The notes: generated by a model not told the origin, from the sequence alone. DNA of 64,000 nucleotides from Amanita rubescens (GCA_015039365.1 WION01000096.1:62001-126000); one strand, 5' to 3'; positions 20,433 through 32,252 are shown, counted from the first letter of the stretch. Translations and numbers: made by a program.

Positions 20433-22108
20433 GATAAGGAATCTTCAGGTTCCTAGACTCTAATCATACTTTGTCATTGACTTTGAACGGTTTAGTCTTT
20501 CTCGTTGTTCTTTCCATCATCTTAGCTCATGCTAGATCATGTGCGGCGAGTGCTTCTTCTCGTGCGCGGAACAAAGAGCTGATGCGATTATTGGCGGTTG
20601 GCGTGTTCGTCTTATTAGAGACAAGGGGAAGTGCAACCGGGGATGTTCCATACATCAGTTGAAAGGGCAATTGTTTCAACGCTTCATGAGTGCGTGAATT
20701 ATGCGTGAATTGTGCTATTGGTATCATCTTGTTCCAAGTATCTGGTTCATAGGCACAGAATATTTGGAGATAAGCTTCTAATTTGGCATTATATTGTTCT
20801 GTTTGTCCATCAGTTTGTGGATGGAAGGCGGTACTCATTTTGTGTTTGATCTTTAATGAGTCCATTATGCCATTAAAGACATGTGATGCGAACTGGGGTC
20901 CTTGATCGGAGATCATGACATCGGGTAAACCGAAGTTTTTGAATACATTCCGAATGTAGAGGTCAGCGGTTTCGTCGGCGGTGATAGTTTTATTACAAGG
21001 CATGAGAATTACTCCCTTTGTAAGTCCTTGATCAACCATGATAAAGATAGAATCAAAACCGTTACTTGTGGGTAAATCGGTGATGAAATCTATAGTTATT
21101 TGTTGAAAGGGTTGGTGTGCATGTGACTTGATTGGCATCAAAGGTGCGGCAGTACATGCATCCGTCGATAAACTGTTTAACCATTTTGGACATTAATGGC
21201 CACCAGTAATATTCCTTTAATAAGGCGAGAGTTTTGAAGAAACCAGGGTGTCCGCTTTTGGTGATTCATGAAATTCTTTAATGATATCTTGGCGAAGATC
21301 AGTGTTGGAAGGGATATAGGATTTCCCTTTGTAAAGTATTAATTTGTTGTCAAGGGTCCAATCAGAAAGGGCAGTGCATAAAGGCGGTGTTCCCTTTTCT
21401 TTTAGACATTTCTTGATTGATTGGGCGAATTCATCGTTGACAGTTATTTCTATTGCTCTGTCACGGAGATCTTTGGCGATTGTGCGAACAAAGAGTTCTT
21501 TTGGGAGCATAGTTATTAACTCTTCTGGTTCGTCTTTTGTCATATGATCGGGTTGGCGGGATAATGTATCTGCTATTATTAGTTTTGCTCCAGGGACATG
21601 CATTAATTTAATATTAAATCAAGACAAGTTGTTCCACCATTGGGCTTGGTGGTTTGTAAGACGTTGTGGTTCTCGATAATAGAGTAGATTCTTATGGTTG
21701 CAATGAATAATGACTGGATGTTCTGCTCCTTCAAGCAGGTATCTCCATTCGTTGTAAAGAGCGTAGTAGATGGTGAATAATTCTCGGTCATAGATTTGCC
21801 ATTGTGTTTCAGTCGGCGTTAAAGCGTGGGATAGGTATCCGCATGGGTGTAAGTCGCCATTGTCATCTTTCTGCATGAGAACTGCTCCGATAGCACGGTC
21901 TGATGCATCCGTTTGTAGAACAAGGGGTTTGTTAACATCGGGCATCATTAAGACGGGTGCGGATGTGAAGCATTCTTTTAATAGATCAAATGTGACTTGG
22001 CATTCTGCGGTCCATGTCCATAGTTTGTTTTTCTTTGTTAGGTCATGCAGGGGTCGTGCAAGGTGGGCGAATCCAAAAATAAACCTTTGATAGTAATTTT
22101 CGAATTGC
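20433..22108 (-). pseudogene. pol: RNase H and integrase half of element 2, inverted
   Basis: On the minus strand from about 22108: FGFAHLARPLHDLTKKNKLW, RNase H (LQTDASDRAIGAVLMQ, YDRELFTIYYALYNEW, IIHCNHKNLLYY), a broken linker with VPGAKLIIADTLSRQPDH, then the integrase core. The core has IDFITDLP, SDQGPQFAS and HPQTDGQTEQ (the catalytic Glu is present). The reading ends near LESRNLKIPYQ, next to the RT breakpoint at 20432. Several stops and frameshifts are present. The zinc-binding part of integrase is largely lost. The piece begins just after the point where the plus-strand RT stops, so it is probably the same element rearranged. Confidence 0.8.
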
Positions 22109-23696
22109 AGCCTGAGATGAATTCAATGGGAAAATAACATCATTGGCAAGGTCTTCCACATCTGGCATATTGTCAAGGTCACATTCCTTCTGTCAAGATC
22201 TGCATGAAGTTGACCTCATTGACCTCATCTATATCTTCATAAGTGTCCAATTCAGTGATAGCTCCAATCGCTAATGCTGATGTCCCTCCAGTGTTCAAAT
22301 CTTCTTCCAACAGAGCAGCACTCACATCCAGATCCCTTGATCTCAACCTTGAGCTCTCAGAGTTAGGGCCTGAATGTTAGCAAATGGGTTTCCTGTGTTT
22401 TTTGAGACTTTCAACCACCTGACCCCTTCACAGGCTCTTCAGCAAGAACTGTCACCAGGTCAGTGTTCATATCTACATATAACCATTCCCTTCAAGGCTA
22501 ACCCATTTTCAGCCTTGCACCTATCCTATTTATCCATGGCTATCCATCCCCATCAATGCCTTAGTGTCCAATGTCCTATCAGCCAACCAGCTCTCTCTTG
22601 TAGCACTCACTCTGACGATGACCCATTTGTCATCATGAAGGCCTTCTTGTCCAAGAAGAGAATTGAGCCACAAATGAGGATAATGTGAAAGAAAGGAAAT
22701 TGATCATGAGCAGCAAATAGTCATGACTCATTATTGCTCACAGAAATTTCAATAAAATTCATCAAGAAGTAGTTAAGATAATCAACTTTGCCATCCTAGT
22801 ACATCTTCTAAATTACATGTACATCATGAAAGAACACTAAAGGTGCTTTAAATGCAAACCGTATTCATTGAATAAAATTCATCAAGTAGCTAAGAATATA
22901 AGGCAATCAACTTTGTCATCCTAGTGAATCTTCTAGTAATGCTACCTAATACTGTGGTGAGATTATAGCATCCACTCATAGGGGCATAAGCATCAGTGTC
23001 ACCTTCACTTCAACTATGTTGTCCCCACACAGAAAGTTACAGGTGTGATTGCTTGATACCTTTTGTTTCATGGTAAATTAATAATTATCTGATTGCAAGG
23101 TGAACATACTTAATCATTATTCTGCCTTTGTTGACACTTTGATTATATATAGTATTTTACTTTGTTTTGTTCTGTATGCATGAATTGGACATTTGTAGGC
23201 TCTGTTAAAATGCCATGAGGTCAACCTCCATTGGAAAATCAACTGAATGTTCTGCTTGGGATTCTCATTGAGTGGTGAAATAACAATTAGTAAGATGAAT
23301 GCCAAAATGGTTTTCACAATTGTTGATGATGGTGATTTCATCTAAGGCAAGTGTCTGTTGAAAAATACCTGAATGGTATGAAGACTTTGGATACCAGCCT
23401 CAAAGGTATCATCAGTCCCAAATCCAGTTAAGGTTATGCTTTGATGCAGGAATTGAATTCTGACCATTTGGTCATGAGTGCAGTGTGCATTTCAGCATCT
23501 TAAAAGTGACTGTAGATATTATACATGTATACCACTCACTGAACTTTTTGGGTAAATGTATGACATGCAGTATTGGCATTTATTCAGACTTGCAACTTGG
23601 GGCCTTCCTACTCTATACTTCCAACTTTATACCTACTTCATACTACCAACTACCATGACTTCCAACTTCCAACTTCCAACTACCGTGACATCCAAC
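22109..23696. other. Unassigned region with a short tandem duplication
   Basis: No supported gene. Two related segments, AATAAAATTCATCAAG(A/T)AG... near 22752 and 22872, form a diverged local duplication about 120 bp apart. A low-complexity CTTCCAACT/ACTACCATGAC run occurs at 23615-23695, just before a copia LTR. Confidence 0.45.
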
Positions 23697-24073
23697 TGTT
23701 AAAAATGCACCAAGTGTTGTTGCAACTCACTACAAATATTGTAGTAGTTGTCTAGCCCGCTGATAGACTTAATACACACTTTAGATGTTCACAAATGCGG
23801 TCTATAATAGTTGATAGCAGTTATATCAAGTCTATATCCAAGTGTAGGTACTGTAGTTCCCTACATGTAAGGAAACCTGGCCTGTTTGGTTCTATTTACT
23901 ACCTATCCCATCAGGCGTGGGTTTAGGTGTCCACTATATTGCGTTTTGTCCACAGACACAACCGCTACACCTATAAACTAGCTCATTATACACAAAATAA
24001 AGAATATAGTATTGTAACACTAAATATAAAGCATTTGAGCGATATCTGATGTTTAATCACTCAATATTCAACA
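23697..24073 (-). repeat. Copia-family LTR (about 377 bp)
   Basis: On the plus strand it reads TGTTAAAAATGC to ATTCAACA and closely matches 31876-32252, the 5' LTR of the minus-strand copia element, in the same orientation. Flanks are CCAAC and ACAAC, so at best an imperfect 5-bp duplication. It is either a solo LTR or the distant 3' LTR of the truncated copia element. Confidence 0.8.
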
Positions 24074-24089
24074 ACAACATCAGCAAGCT

Positions 24090-25370
24090 CTAGATGAATC
24101 CCATTTTGGTCATCCCACAGTTGTTGAAACTGTATACACAGGTTCACAAGGTTGGCCATCAATTCAAATTGATCCAGAATTTCTTTGTTGGGCATACTCT
24201 CTTCATTCAATTGAAAACATTTCCATTTTCTTAGGAGTAAGTCATTGTCTTACAACAGCAACTTCTTGAATACAGTATTGTTGAGCCCCTACAACAGCCA
24301 GCCAATCTCGTGCCTCCTCAGACTCTTCCTTCACCTCTTCTAAACATTGTTGAACAACAACTTGAAGGTCTGGAAAATGTCAACAACGATGACCTGCTTG
24401 ATCCTGTATCAACACATAGTACATCTGAACTGCCTAGTACTGGTTCCCTGGGCCAGCCCATCATAACATCGTACACAGCTCCTCAAACAGAAATTAGTGA
24501 TGATGATCTAGATATTCTCATTCTGCATCTTTGTCACCATTTCAGGTGAGCTGGTATAGCTATGCTTGGAGGCATGCTTCTGCGACTTGGTTATCACATT
24601 CCCTGTGAATGTATTTGCCATGCCTTGATTCACATTGATCCTTTGCATTGGGTCTTCCAGTGAATCCGCATCTGCAGGCACACTTATAATGTTCCAGGCC
24701 CAAATTTCCTGTGGCATCATGATGGACAGCATGGTAAGCAGACCATTGGGTGCACCTTTCCCATGATGGCAAGCAATCTTAATTTTATTCAAAGGTCTAA
24801 TACACTGGGGTATTGTGATCCATGGTTTTATAGATGGCTATTCTTGTTTAATCACAGGCCTTCAAGCACATAACAACAATTTTGCACAAACTGTTCTGGA
24901 ATTATTTCTGGATGCAGCTGGTCGGTACGGTGCTCCATCCTGTATGCATGGTGACCATGGAGTGGAGAATCTCTGTGTTGCAACTTGGATGGACAAGAAT
25001 CTTGGTCCTTTTCATGGGTCTTATATTTGGGGATGGTGTGTACTATTATATATGTGAAAACATCTATAATATCAATACTCATTGTGTTGAATTGTTAGAA
25101 GCATTCACAATGTCCGAATTGAGCGTATGTGGGTTGATGTAATTGCTCAAGTGGGCTCCCTCTGGGCAGAAGCCTTTCTCCTCCTTGAACTTCGCCATGG
25201 CTTAGATATCAATAACCCCAATCACATCCATCTCCTCCATTACCTCTTCCTCAGACAAATCAATGAGCAGCTTCATTTTTTTTGCCGAGGGATGGAATCA
25301 ACATAAAATTAATGTGCACAATGGTCCTAATCGGTCACCTGCTGATATGTTTGGCTTTGACCTTAGTTAC
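24090..25370 (+). pseudogene. Integrase-core (DDE) protein of a mushroom transposon family, decayed
   Basis: Fragments in several frames add up to an integrase-like protein. HPTVVETVYTGSQGWPSIQI and FLCWAYSLHSIENISIFLGV are the N-terminal helix-turn-helix part. PNFLWHHDGQHG carries the first catalytic Asp, followed by GIVIHGFIDGYSCLITGLQAHNNN. HGDHGVENLCVATWMDKNLG has the second Asp, and IHNVRIERMWVDVIAQVG has the Glu. RSPADMFGFDL ends the protein. A GT-AG intron is probable at about 25034-25097, between YIWG and IHNVRIER. Stops lie at several places. From memory, this matches the 'integrase core' proteins common in agaricomycetes; the mobile unit's ends are not identified. Confidence 0.7.
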
Positions 25371-25615
25371 GTTTCTTCAAAGTGGCCAAGGTCAGGATAT
25401 AGCTGAATTATGGGTACCTTGGGTTTGGCTAGATGTTTGCATCTTAATAAATTTTAATGTATTGGACAAGTCACTGGTATTCTGTTTGGATGCAGCCTGT
25501 GTTATGCTGGTTTGTGAGAATGTTAACTCAAGGCTGATGTGTACTGTGTGTTCCTCAAGGCACTCTAAGTCACAAACTAGGGTGTAGCAAGTCATCAAGT
25601 GAACTTGGACAGATT

Positions 25616-25780
25616 TGACTGTTAATACTAGACTGAGGTCTTTGAGTAGTTGTATATTTGCATGGGTTTTATACTACAAGTAATCATACAAATATAGTAG
25701 GGGTAGACATGTGAATATAAGAAGCATATGATAATCATTAACATGTGAAAAGGAATGCATGTGATAAAGTAAATGAAAGT
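25616..25780 (-). repeat. Diverged fragment of the 427-bp gypsy LTR family
   Basis: Reverse-complement matches include GACTGTTAA-ACTAGACTGAGGTCT, GTATATTTGCATG and several CATGTGA motifs in the order seen in the LTR. Much more diverged than the other copies and without clear ends. Confidence 0.65.
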
Positions 25781-26379
25781 TTGAGCAAGTTGGAGATGAA
25801 GTGAGAGGCAAACAATAAATAAGTACAAAGAGAGAATAAGAGAGTCTAAGAGAACATAAGAGAACATGCATCTTTACTGTGCATTCAAAGCAGGTCAATG
25901 TTGTTTCAACTTTCACTTAGGTCTCAGAAGTTAGAACATTAACAATAGCAATGTAATTTATACTGAAAAATCATGGGTAACAAGACCACAGGTTGTATTG
26001 GAAGCTAGTTACTAGTACTAGCACTGTACCCTACTACTCATTTTGGTGGTATCTGGGGTATATTTTTCAACTATAAAATAGAAGAATGAAATATCACTGT
26101 ATACTAGTAGAGGATGAAGAAGTCCACAGCTTCCAATGGATCAAACAATTCAAATCATACTGTGGTGTCCAATGGCATCAATATCTGAATAAGCAGCCAA
26201 TCATGACAAGCTGCTGTAAAGGAGCTGGGCTCTTGGTTGCTATTGTAGGTAGCTGAAGCAAGCTGAAGGACAAAGCTTGTTGGGAACTTGACTGAATGAA
26301 GGCATGTATGGAATGAAATGGTCCCCAAGCTAGTAACACCTCCAGGGAATTCTTGGTCTTCTCCAGCAGTAATCTGAGA
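25781..26379. other. No recognisable gene
   Basis: AT-rich sequence between the LTR fragment and the minus-strand gene. I see no coding signal or repeat boundary. Confidence 0.4.
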
Positions 26380-27308
26380 CCAAAGTCAGTGATATTGGTA
26401 AGAAAAATGGCTAAGGCTTACACCAATAGGATCACCAGCTGAGCTGCCTTGAAGAAGAGGTGAGCCTGTTGCTGCCCCTACAAACATGCAACTACAAAAT
26501 GCTGGGGTATCCATTACAGCTAGGTCAGTGAGATCAATGATGCTGCTAAACATTTCTTGAATAGTGAGAAAATGCTGTGGACAGGGTATGCCTGTGCTGC
26601 TCAGAAAATCCAACCATAGGCCTTTAAATGTGAAGTCAGGAAGCTGAGCCACATCACCTATTTGGTGCTGAATCTGAGAATAGATGGGTCGATCATAGAT
26701 GATGAGGCAATCATGGATTGAATCTAATCCTGATATGTAGGATGTGGCAATTTGTCATAGAAATACCTCAGGACCACCTGCAAATGACTGAAGAATCTGG
26801 GAAAAAGAGGTTAACAGGTAAAAGTTTATACATATATAAACAGTGCACATCAGTGAAAACCCATTGGAACAAGGAAGTTGGAATCCAGAAATAAACTCAG
26901 GATGGTGATGTGAGTGAGGTCCCAGAATGGAGTTGATCAGCATATCGGCAGCAAACATTTGGTGTGTAATTTCATCTTGGTCAGCTAATGCAGAAAGCTA
27001 TAAAATAGAATCTGAGTAATGTATATGAAGGGCTTTTCTTAATAGATACCTGTAAACTGTGATAGGATGCAAAATGGTCAGCAAATAGCTGAGGATGTGG
27101 TTCTGATTCCATTGACTCAGAGAGAGGATGCTTTGGAGCCCAGCAGCTTTTGGAACATCCCTCTTTGGTCTGTTACCATGACCATCTGTTTACCATTCGA
27201 TGCATAGCAGCTTTGGACCACCGTTATTGGATTACTTGAGGGCTCAGGCCCATCTCGCTGCTCACGTCGTACAGTCCCAGTAGTGTCAATTCCTCTTGGA
27301 ATTGGCAC
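26380..27308 (-). pseudogene. Unrecognised spliced gene, possible partner of the integrase-like gene
   Basis: Read on the minus strand, protein-like exons alternate with short GT-AG gaps. The first reads MPIPRGIDTTGTVRREQRDG and, further on, VVQSCYASNGKQMVMVTDQR. It is followed by EPHPQLFADHFASYHSLQ, then LADQDEITHQMFAADMLINS, GPHSHHHPEFISGFQLP and ILQSFAGGPEVFL. The last piece reads FTFKGLWLDFLSSTGIPCPQ and, further on, FCSCMFVGAATGSPLL. An intron begins near 27046 (GTATCTATTAAG in minus orientation). I recall similar uncharacterised agaricomycete proteins but no function. It converges on the integrase-like pseudogene at 24090-25370. The 3' end and any frameshifts are uncertain. Confidence 0.45.
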
Positions 27309-27442
27309 AATTTGTCCTCATCGCCACACGTGGCTTTCACCGCCACTTCCTGGGCTCGTTTTGAGCTCTTCTAGCACACCTCACAGCATTCCTGTCGACG
27401 TCTACACCCCTCCGGATATCATAACTACCTACCGGCCCACCA

Positions 27443-28687
27443 TGGGTCGGAAACAAAAGAAAGTAAAGGCGACGACCAATGACTTGGTCTATGAACATGA
27501 GGACCTGTCTATTTTTGGACAGAGTCCTCCCTGTCAACACTATATGCACAGCGATACTTGCGTAAAGCACAACTGCACTGCCCCCGTACATGGCAAACAC
27601 ACCATTTGCACCATCCCTCTAGCAGCCACCGATGTTGGCACTTCCCGATTTCAAAACCTAGATGAGTGTTTCGCTTGTCTGCATCACTACCTTGACAGCA
27701 TTGCTGAGCCGACCGAAATCCTGGTTGCACTCAATACACCATTCCGGCGTCATCTGATTGACGACCGACACAGGAACGCCTGTTACCAAACAATCTCACA
27801 TCCTAACTGGACGCAAATAGCCCCCTCTCCATCCATTGTGGTTCAATCAAAGACCGCTGTCTTCATCAACAAGCACCTAGGTGCTTTTTACGACCTCAAT
27901 GTCTATCCAGACATATGTGGATATCCTCCATGTCACTCTAACTGAGAAAACCGAATACTCTCGTGCTTGCCACGATTGCCGTACCACCACGATCAAACTC
28001 CGTCTAGGTGACATGTATGATCACATACAATACTACTCCCACTCCCTTGTCAATGAGCACGAAGTTTGCTCTGTTGATGAATGTGAGCACGTCGGGTTCA
28101 ATAGACCCGCCAATGAAATACAAATCAAAGCTGCTGTGCTTTGTCCCGAAACCATCATTGAGGCCCCTGCGCCTTGTCTTGACGCCAAATCTGAGGAAAA
28201 CGACGAACCTCAAAATCATTGCCCTACCTTTCCCAAAGTTGACTCTCTGACTATCAACCCCAAGTTGCTCTTGAAACATGTCCACTGATATGTGTTCAAG
28301 ACTGCCATCAGCACCACTGAAGACTGGCTCGATGAAATTTTCGAGTTCAGCATTGTACCAACGCCAACACCGACCGTTGACATCTGGGAGGCCTTTGGCC
28401 TTAAATGGGAACCCCTGCCTCCCATCCCAAGCAAACTTATCAAGGAGACTGCCTCAACACTATCACCACCTACTCTTCCTGAAGAAATGACTTCAGCACC
28501 ACTGCTACCACCATCAGGCTACCCACCTGCCTCCATTACCATTGAGGTCTTTGGACCTCCTATCCTACTCACACCTTCGAGTGCTAACAACAACATTGAT
28601 GCCTCCGGGCTCATCATGGCTTCCTCAATGGGGTCCCGAAGATCCCCATTCCTTTGTCGACACGTGCATCCCATTCGTCGACAGTGA
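27443..28687 (+). pseudogene. Unknown Cys/His-rich protein (about 410 codons), broken
   Basis: The ATG at 27443 starts MGRKQKKVKATTNDLVYEHE. It is followed by clusters of Cys and His (CQHYMHSDTCVKHNCTAPVH, DECFACLHHYLDS, RACHDCRTTTIKLRLGDMYD and EVCSVDECEHVG). The frame moves by one near 27880-27940. A TGA at 28286-28288 interrupts KHVH-YVFKTAISTTEDW, possibly an old CGA. The last part is Pro/Thr-rich with WEAFGLKWEPLPPIPSK. Paired Cys/His may bind zinc. The head of a minus-strand gene lies about 135 bp upstream, so a shared promoter region is possible. No family recognised. Confidence 0.45.
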
Positions 28688-28753
28688 CCTACATTTGGCA
28701 AGCCTCTCGTCAAACCTGTAACTAACACCCCAGGTGCCACCTATCTGGTATGG

Positions 28754-28790
28754 TCATTCAGGGGCGTCCCTTGGGACGTCCACTGAATGA
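28754..28790. repeat. Near-perfect 37-bp palindrome
   Basis: TCATTCAG...CGTCCC-TT-GGGACG...CTGAATGA folds into an almost uninterrupted hairpin. It lies between the Cys-rich pseudogene and the breakpoint of the truncated copia element. Confidence 0.6.
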
Positions 28791-28959
28791 ATCGCCAGAA
28801 GGGTAGGCCTCATGCGCCCAAACTGTCTTTCATGGTACACTTTTAGTACCTTCCACTGCTACAACACCAGATGGTGGTGCTGGTTTATCAGAAGCCCACA
28901 TCCTGAAGTTTCGTGCTTACACCAAGAGATCTGCTAGACCCAATGCTGATAGTGATGCT

Positions 28960-30900
28960 GGAGGGCAATCTCCACTCCTTGCCCAAAGCAGGCAGCTTTT
29001 CCAACACCCATGTCCCATTGTTCAATTGTGCATTTAGTTCCTCCAAAGCAGCCTCATGCCACCTCTGTGCATCTGGGCCAGCCATTGCTTCAGCATAACT
29101 GTTAGGTTCATTTCCAGTTAATGATGATGTATGAACACATTCAGCATCTTCTTCCCCCTCATCATCATCATTATACCTCAAGAAATGAGGTTTCACCTTC
29201 CACCATTCACCAGGAGGTTGCACATTTTGTCTTTCACATCTCTGTGCTAATGGGACCTCTGGCTCAACTGGTACTGGCCAGTCATGGTGGTGGAGTAACT
29301 GGCCTTTCTTCCTGTTCAGCTTCAGCTTCAGCCTCTGGTTGCACATCTCGTTCCTCCTGTGGCTGCTCTTCCTCCTCCTCCTGCTGCTCCTGTTGCTCCG
29401 GCAATGGCGCCTGTATGCTGTCATCATCATCATCATCAGCTTCCACCTGTATAGCTGGTATTGGAATGTAACGTTGCTCTGTATGTGTGTCATTCATTTC
29501 ATTTCTAGTTTCCTGAGGTCGTTGAACAGAGTGTGAGCCAAGCATGTAACGTTGTTCATCAAACTCTGCTCTTTCCGAAATGATTGTTTTCTTTGTAATA
29601 GGATTGTAGAATTTCCAACCCTTATAACCATCAGGATACCCAATGAATATGCACTTTTCCATATGTGATCCAAGAGCAATACGTTTATCCTTTTGCACAT
29701 GCACATAAGCAGTGCACCCCCAAATTCTTAGATGACTAACATCAGGCTTCTTGCCATGCCATAACTCAAATGGGGTTTTCTTAGCAACTGCAGATGTTGG
29801 ACATCTGTTCCAAACATGAACGAGTGCTGCCAAACACTCTCCCCAAAATTTGTTAGACAAACCAGACTCTTCTAACATAGCCGTGATCCTTTCTGACAAG
29901 GTCCTATTTGCATGCTCTGCTACACCATTCTGCTGTGGCCTATTTCGCACTGTGTGTTGCCTGGCAATCCCACATTCATCTGTAAATCGCAAAAATGCGT
30001 TTGACATGTACTCCCCTCCCTTATCATCCCTCAATGTTTTAATTTTATGACCAGTTTGATTCTCAGCATAAGCTTTGAATTGTTTAAATGCATCAAACAC
30101 CATGTCTTTCGTCTTTATAGGGAGTACAATACGAAGTCGAGAATAGTCATCAATGAATGTAACCCAATATTGATAGCCAGAATGTGTAGTAGTGCCCACT
30201 TTGTGTGCATCAGTGTGTACAAGCTGCAATAGCTTTGTCGACCGATTTTTCGAAGAAGGGAATGGATTGGCATGCATTTTCCCTGCCAGACATGGCTCAC
30301 AGATCGGATCAGGCTTGTCATTAGAGGTCATGGTAAGTCCCTCAACCATGCTGTCACAAACCATACTCTTGACACTCTCATACCCATGGTGTGCTAGCCT
30401 CCTATGCCACAAAGTCAAGTCCAGAGGCAGAGTGGACGATGCAACAGCCGATTTAACATACTCTTGGTCTACAATGGTCTCACCAGCAAGATAACCAACA
30501 TTATCATCTCCCACTTTGGCAACAAAAGGTATATGACCATCTTTTTCAAATTTCATTATAGACTTTGAGATATGTACATTAAACCCTCTATGTTGTGTAA
30601 GGTATAAGACAGAGAAAAGATTATTCTGTAAGTCCGGTACATGTAACACTCTAGCAAATTCAACCTCTCTAGCTGGTTTTCCATCTATAACTGGTTTAAT
30701 TAAATACAACAGACCCAACTCCCTCTGTATATATCACAGTATGATCTGCCAACCTAACCTCTTTTCGCATTTTGGTGTAGGTTTTGAACCAATGTCTATG
30801 TGGGGTCATATGAGAAGTGGCCCCCGAGTCTGTATTCCAGTCAAAATGATGGTCAGCAGAAGTCCCAAATGCATTATAATGAACATTCCTGCCTTTTCAG
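28960..30900 (-). pseudogene. pol: Copia pol: protease, integrase, start of RT (frameshifted)
   Basis: The protease motif NTDSGATSHMTP lies at about 30800-30835, one frame away from gag. After a frame change near 30720 the integrase is long and intact to 29282. It has the zinc motif (HRRLAHHGY...CEPCLAGK), catalytic VHTDAHK and FIDDYSR, and E in RPQQNGVAEHANRT. It ends in a Glu/Gln-rich linker. A further shift leads to NSYAEAMAGPDAQRWHEAAL, the conserved lead-in to copia RT, and the homology stops near 28960. No polymerase motifs remain, so it cannot be autonomous. Confidence 0.85.
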
Positions 30901-31720
30901 CAGTCTCTGCCTCCTTTCCCTCCTCTGCCTTATTGGCACTAGGTGCAGCTGTCACCTTGTTTTTCGGACATTTTGCCACCATATGCCCTTCCTCTCCACA
31001 TAAGAAGCATGTAAGCTTCGTTTTGAATCCATTATGGTGACCACCACCTCTGCCACCTCTGCCACCACCTCTTCCACCTCTATAACTCGATGTCCCTGCT
31101 CTATTGGCCCTCTCCCCCACATCAGCTCGACGTTTTTGGTTTAATTCCTCCGATTTGAAGGCTTGGAGGATTACACTCTTGTCCAATTTATCCACTAATA
31201 ACAAATTGGAAGTCAAATTGGCGAAGCTCTCTGGTAGAGCATGAATCATTGCCATACACAGCAATTCATCGTCCAATTTGTCCAATGTGAAGTCACTAGG
31301 ACGAAGATTTTTAATGTTGGACATTGCCTTCTCCACTCTGGTTGCCACAGCCATGAGTGTTTCATCGTCTGCCTTGTGGATAGAGAACAGCTCATCATAG
31401 GCATTGAATCTTGCACCTGGCTTTTGGTGCAAGTGAGCCTTTTTGAGACTGTCCCACATAGCTTTTGGATCATCCACTTGATCTTGAAAATGGACTCTTT
31501 GGTCACTTTCTACACCCAAGTAGATTTCACCAGCAGCTTTCTCTACTTTTGTCTCCCACTTTGCCAATTCATCATCACTGGTTTTGGCTGGTTTTGTAAC
31601 CTTGCCAGACACCACACTCCATAGCCCACTGCGCATTAAAAGCGCCCTCATTTCCCCTGACCACTCCTGGTAGTTACCATTGGATAGTGGCTTGATTTTT
31701 ATTGTAGAATGATCCGACAT
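30806..31720 (-). pseudogene. gag: Copia Gag (304 aa frame)
   Basis: The ATG at 31720 gives MSDHSTIKIKPLSNGNYQEW, a typical copia Gag start. A UBN2-like helical capsid region follows (AMWDSLKKAHLHQKPGARF, FTLDKLDDELLCMAMIHALP), then an Arg/Gly-rich stretch (RGGRGGGRGGRGGG) and a zinc knuckle CFLCGEEGHMVAKC. The last about 25 residues look out of frame. The expected continuation (GTSADHHFDWNTDSGATSHM) is in another frame, so a one-base change near 30880-30890 probably split a single gag-pol frame. Confidence 0.82.
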
Positions 31721-31859
31721 TTTTTTTTTGTCAAAGTCCCAAAGTCCAAGTCCCAATGTAGTTGTTTAGCCAATGGCCAAAAAAGCGTCCAATCAATAAG
31801 TAGACTGTCCAAAATGGCCAGTCTAGTCCAAAACACAATAGCAGTTCTCTAGCAGTAAA

Positions 31860-31875
31860 GGCCGGGCCCATAACC
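31860..31875 (-). other. Primer-binding site matching the anticodon arm of initiator Met-tRNA
   Basis: Immediately after the 5' LTR on the minus strand the sequence is GGTTATGGGCCCGGCC. The first 12 bases are complementary to GGGCCCAUAACC, the anticodon-loop region of initiator Met-tRNA. Drosophila copia uses a half-tRNA primer ending there. I infer the same priming here. Confidence 0.75.
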
Positions 31876-32252
31876 TGTTAAAAATGCGCAAAGTGTTGAT
31901 GCAACTCACTACAAATGTTGTAGTAGTTGTCTAGCCCTCTGATAGACTCAATACATGCTTTAGACGTTCACAAATGCGGTCTATAACAATTGATAGCAGT
32001 GATATTAAGTCTATATCCAAGTGTAGGTACTGTAGTTCCCTACATGTAAGGAAACCTGGCCTGTTTGGTTCTATTTACTACCTATCCCATCAGGTGTGAG
32101 TTTAGGTGTCCACTATATCGCGTTTTGTACACAGACACAACCGCTACACCTATAAACTAGCTCATTATACACAAAATAAAGAATATAGTATTGTAACACT
32201 AAATATAAAGCATTTGAGTGATATCTGATGTTTAATCACTCAATATTCAACA
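31876..32252 (-). repeat. 5' LTR of copia element (377 bp)
   Basis: In the sense direction it starts TGTTGAATATT and ends TTTTTAACA. It is followed by the primer site on its internal side. The external flank is CTACA (32253-32257). 32253-32773 holds no recognised gene. Confidence 0.85.

Larger units (their letters stand above)
28888..32252 (-). mobile_element. Truncated copia element with 5' LTR
   Basis: On the minus strand it contains the 5' LTR (31876-32252), a primer site, gag, protease, integrase and only the first residues of reverse transcriptase. The RT core, RNase H and adjacent 3' LTR are missing. The order PR-IN-RT and the integrase motif types are those of Ty1/copia elements. The nearest LTR in the same orientation is at 23697-24073, 4.8 kb past the break. 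Confidence 0.88.
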
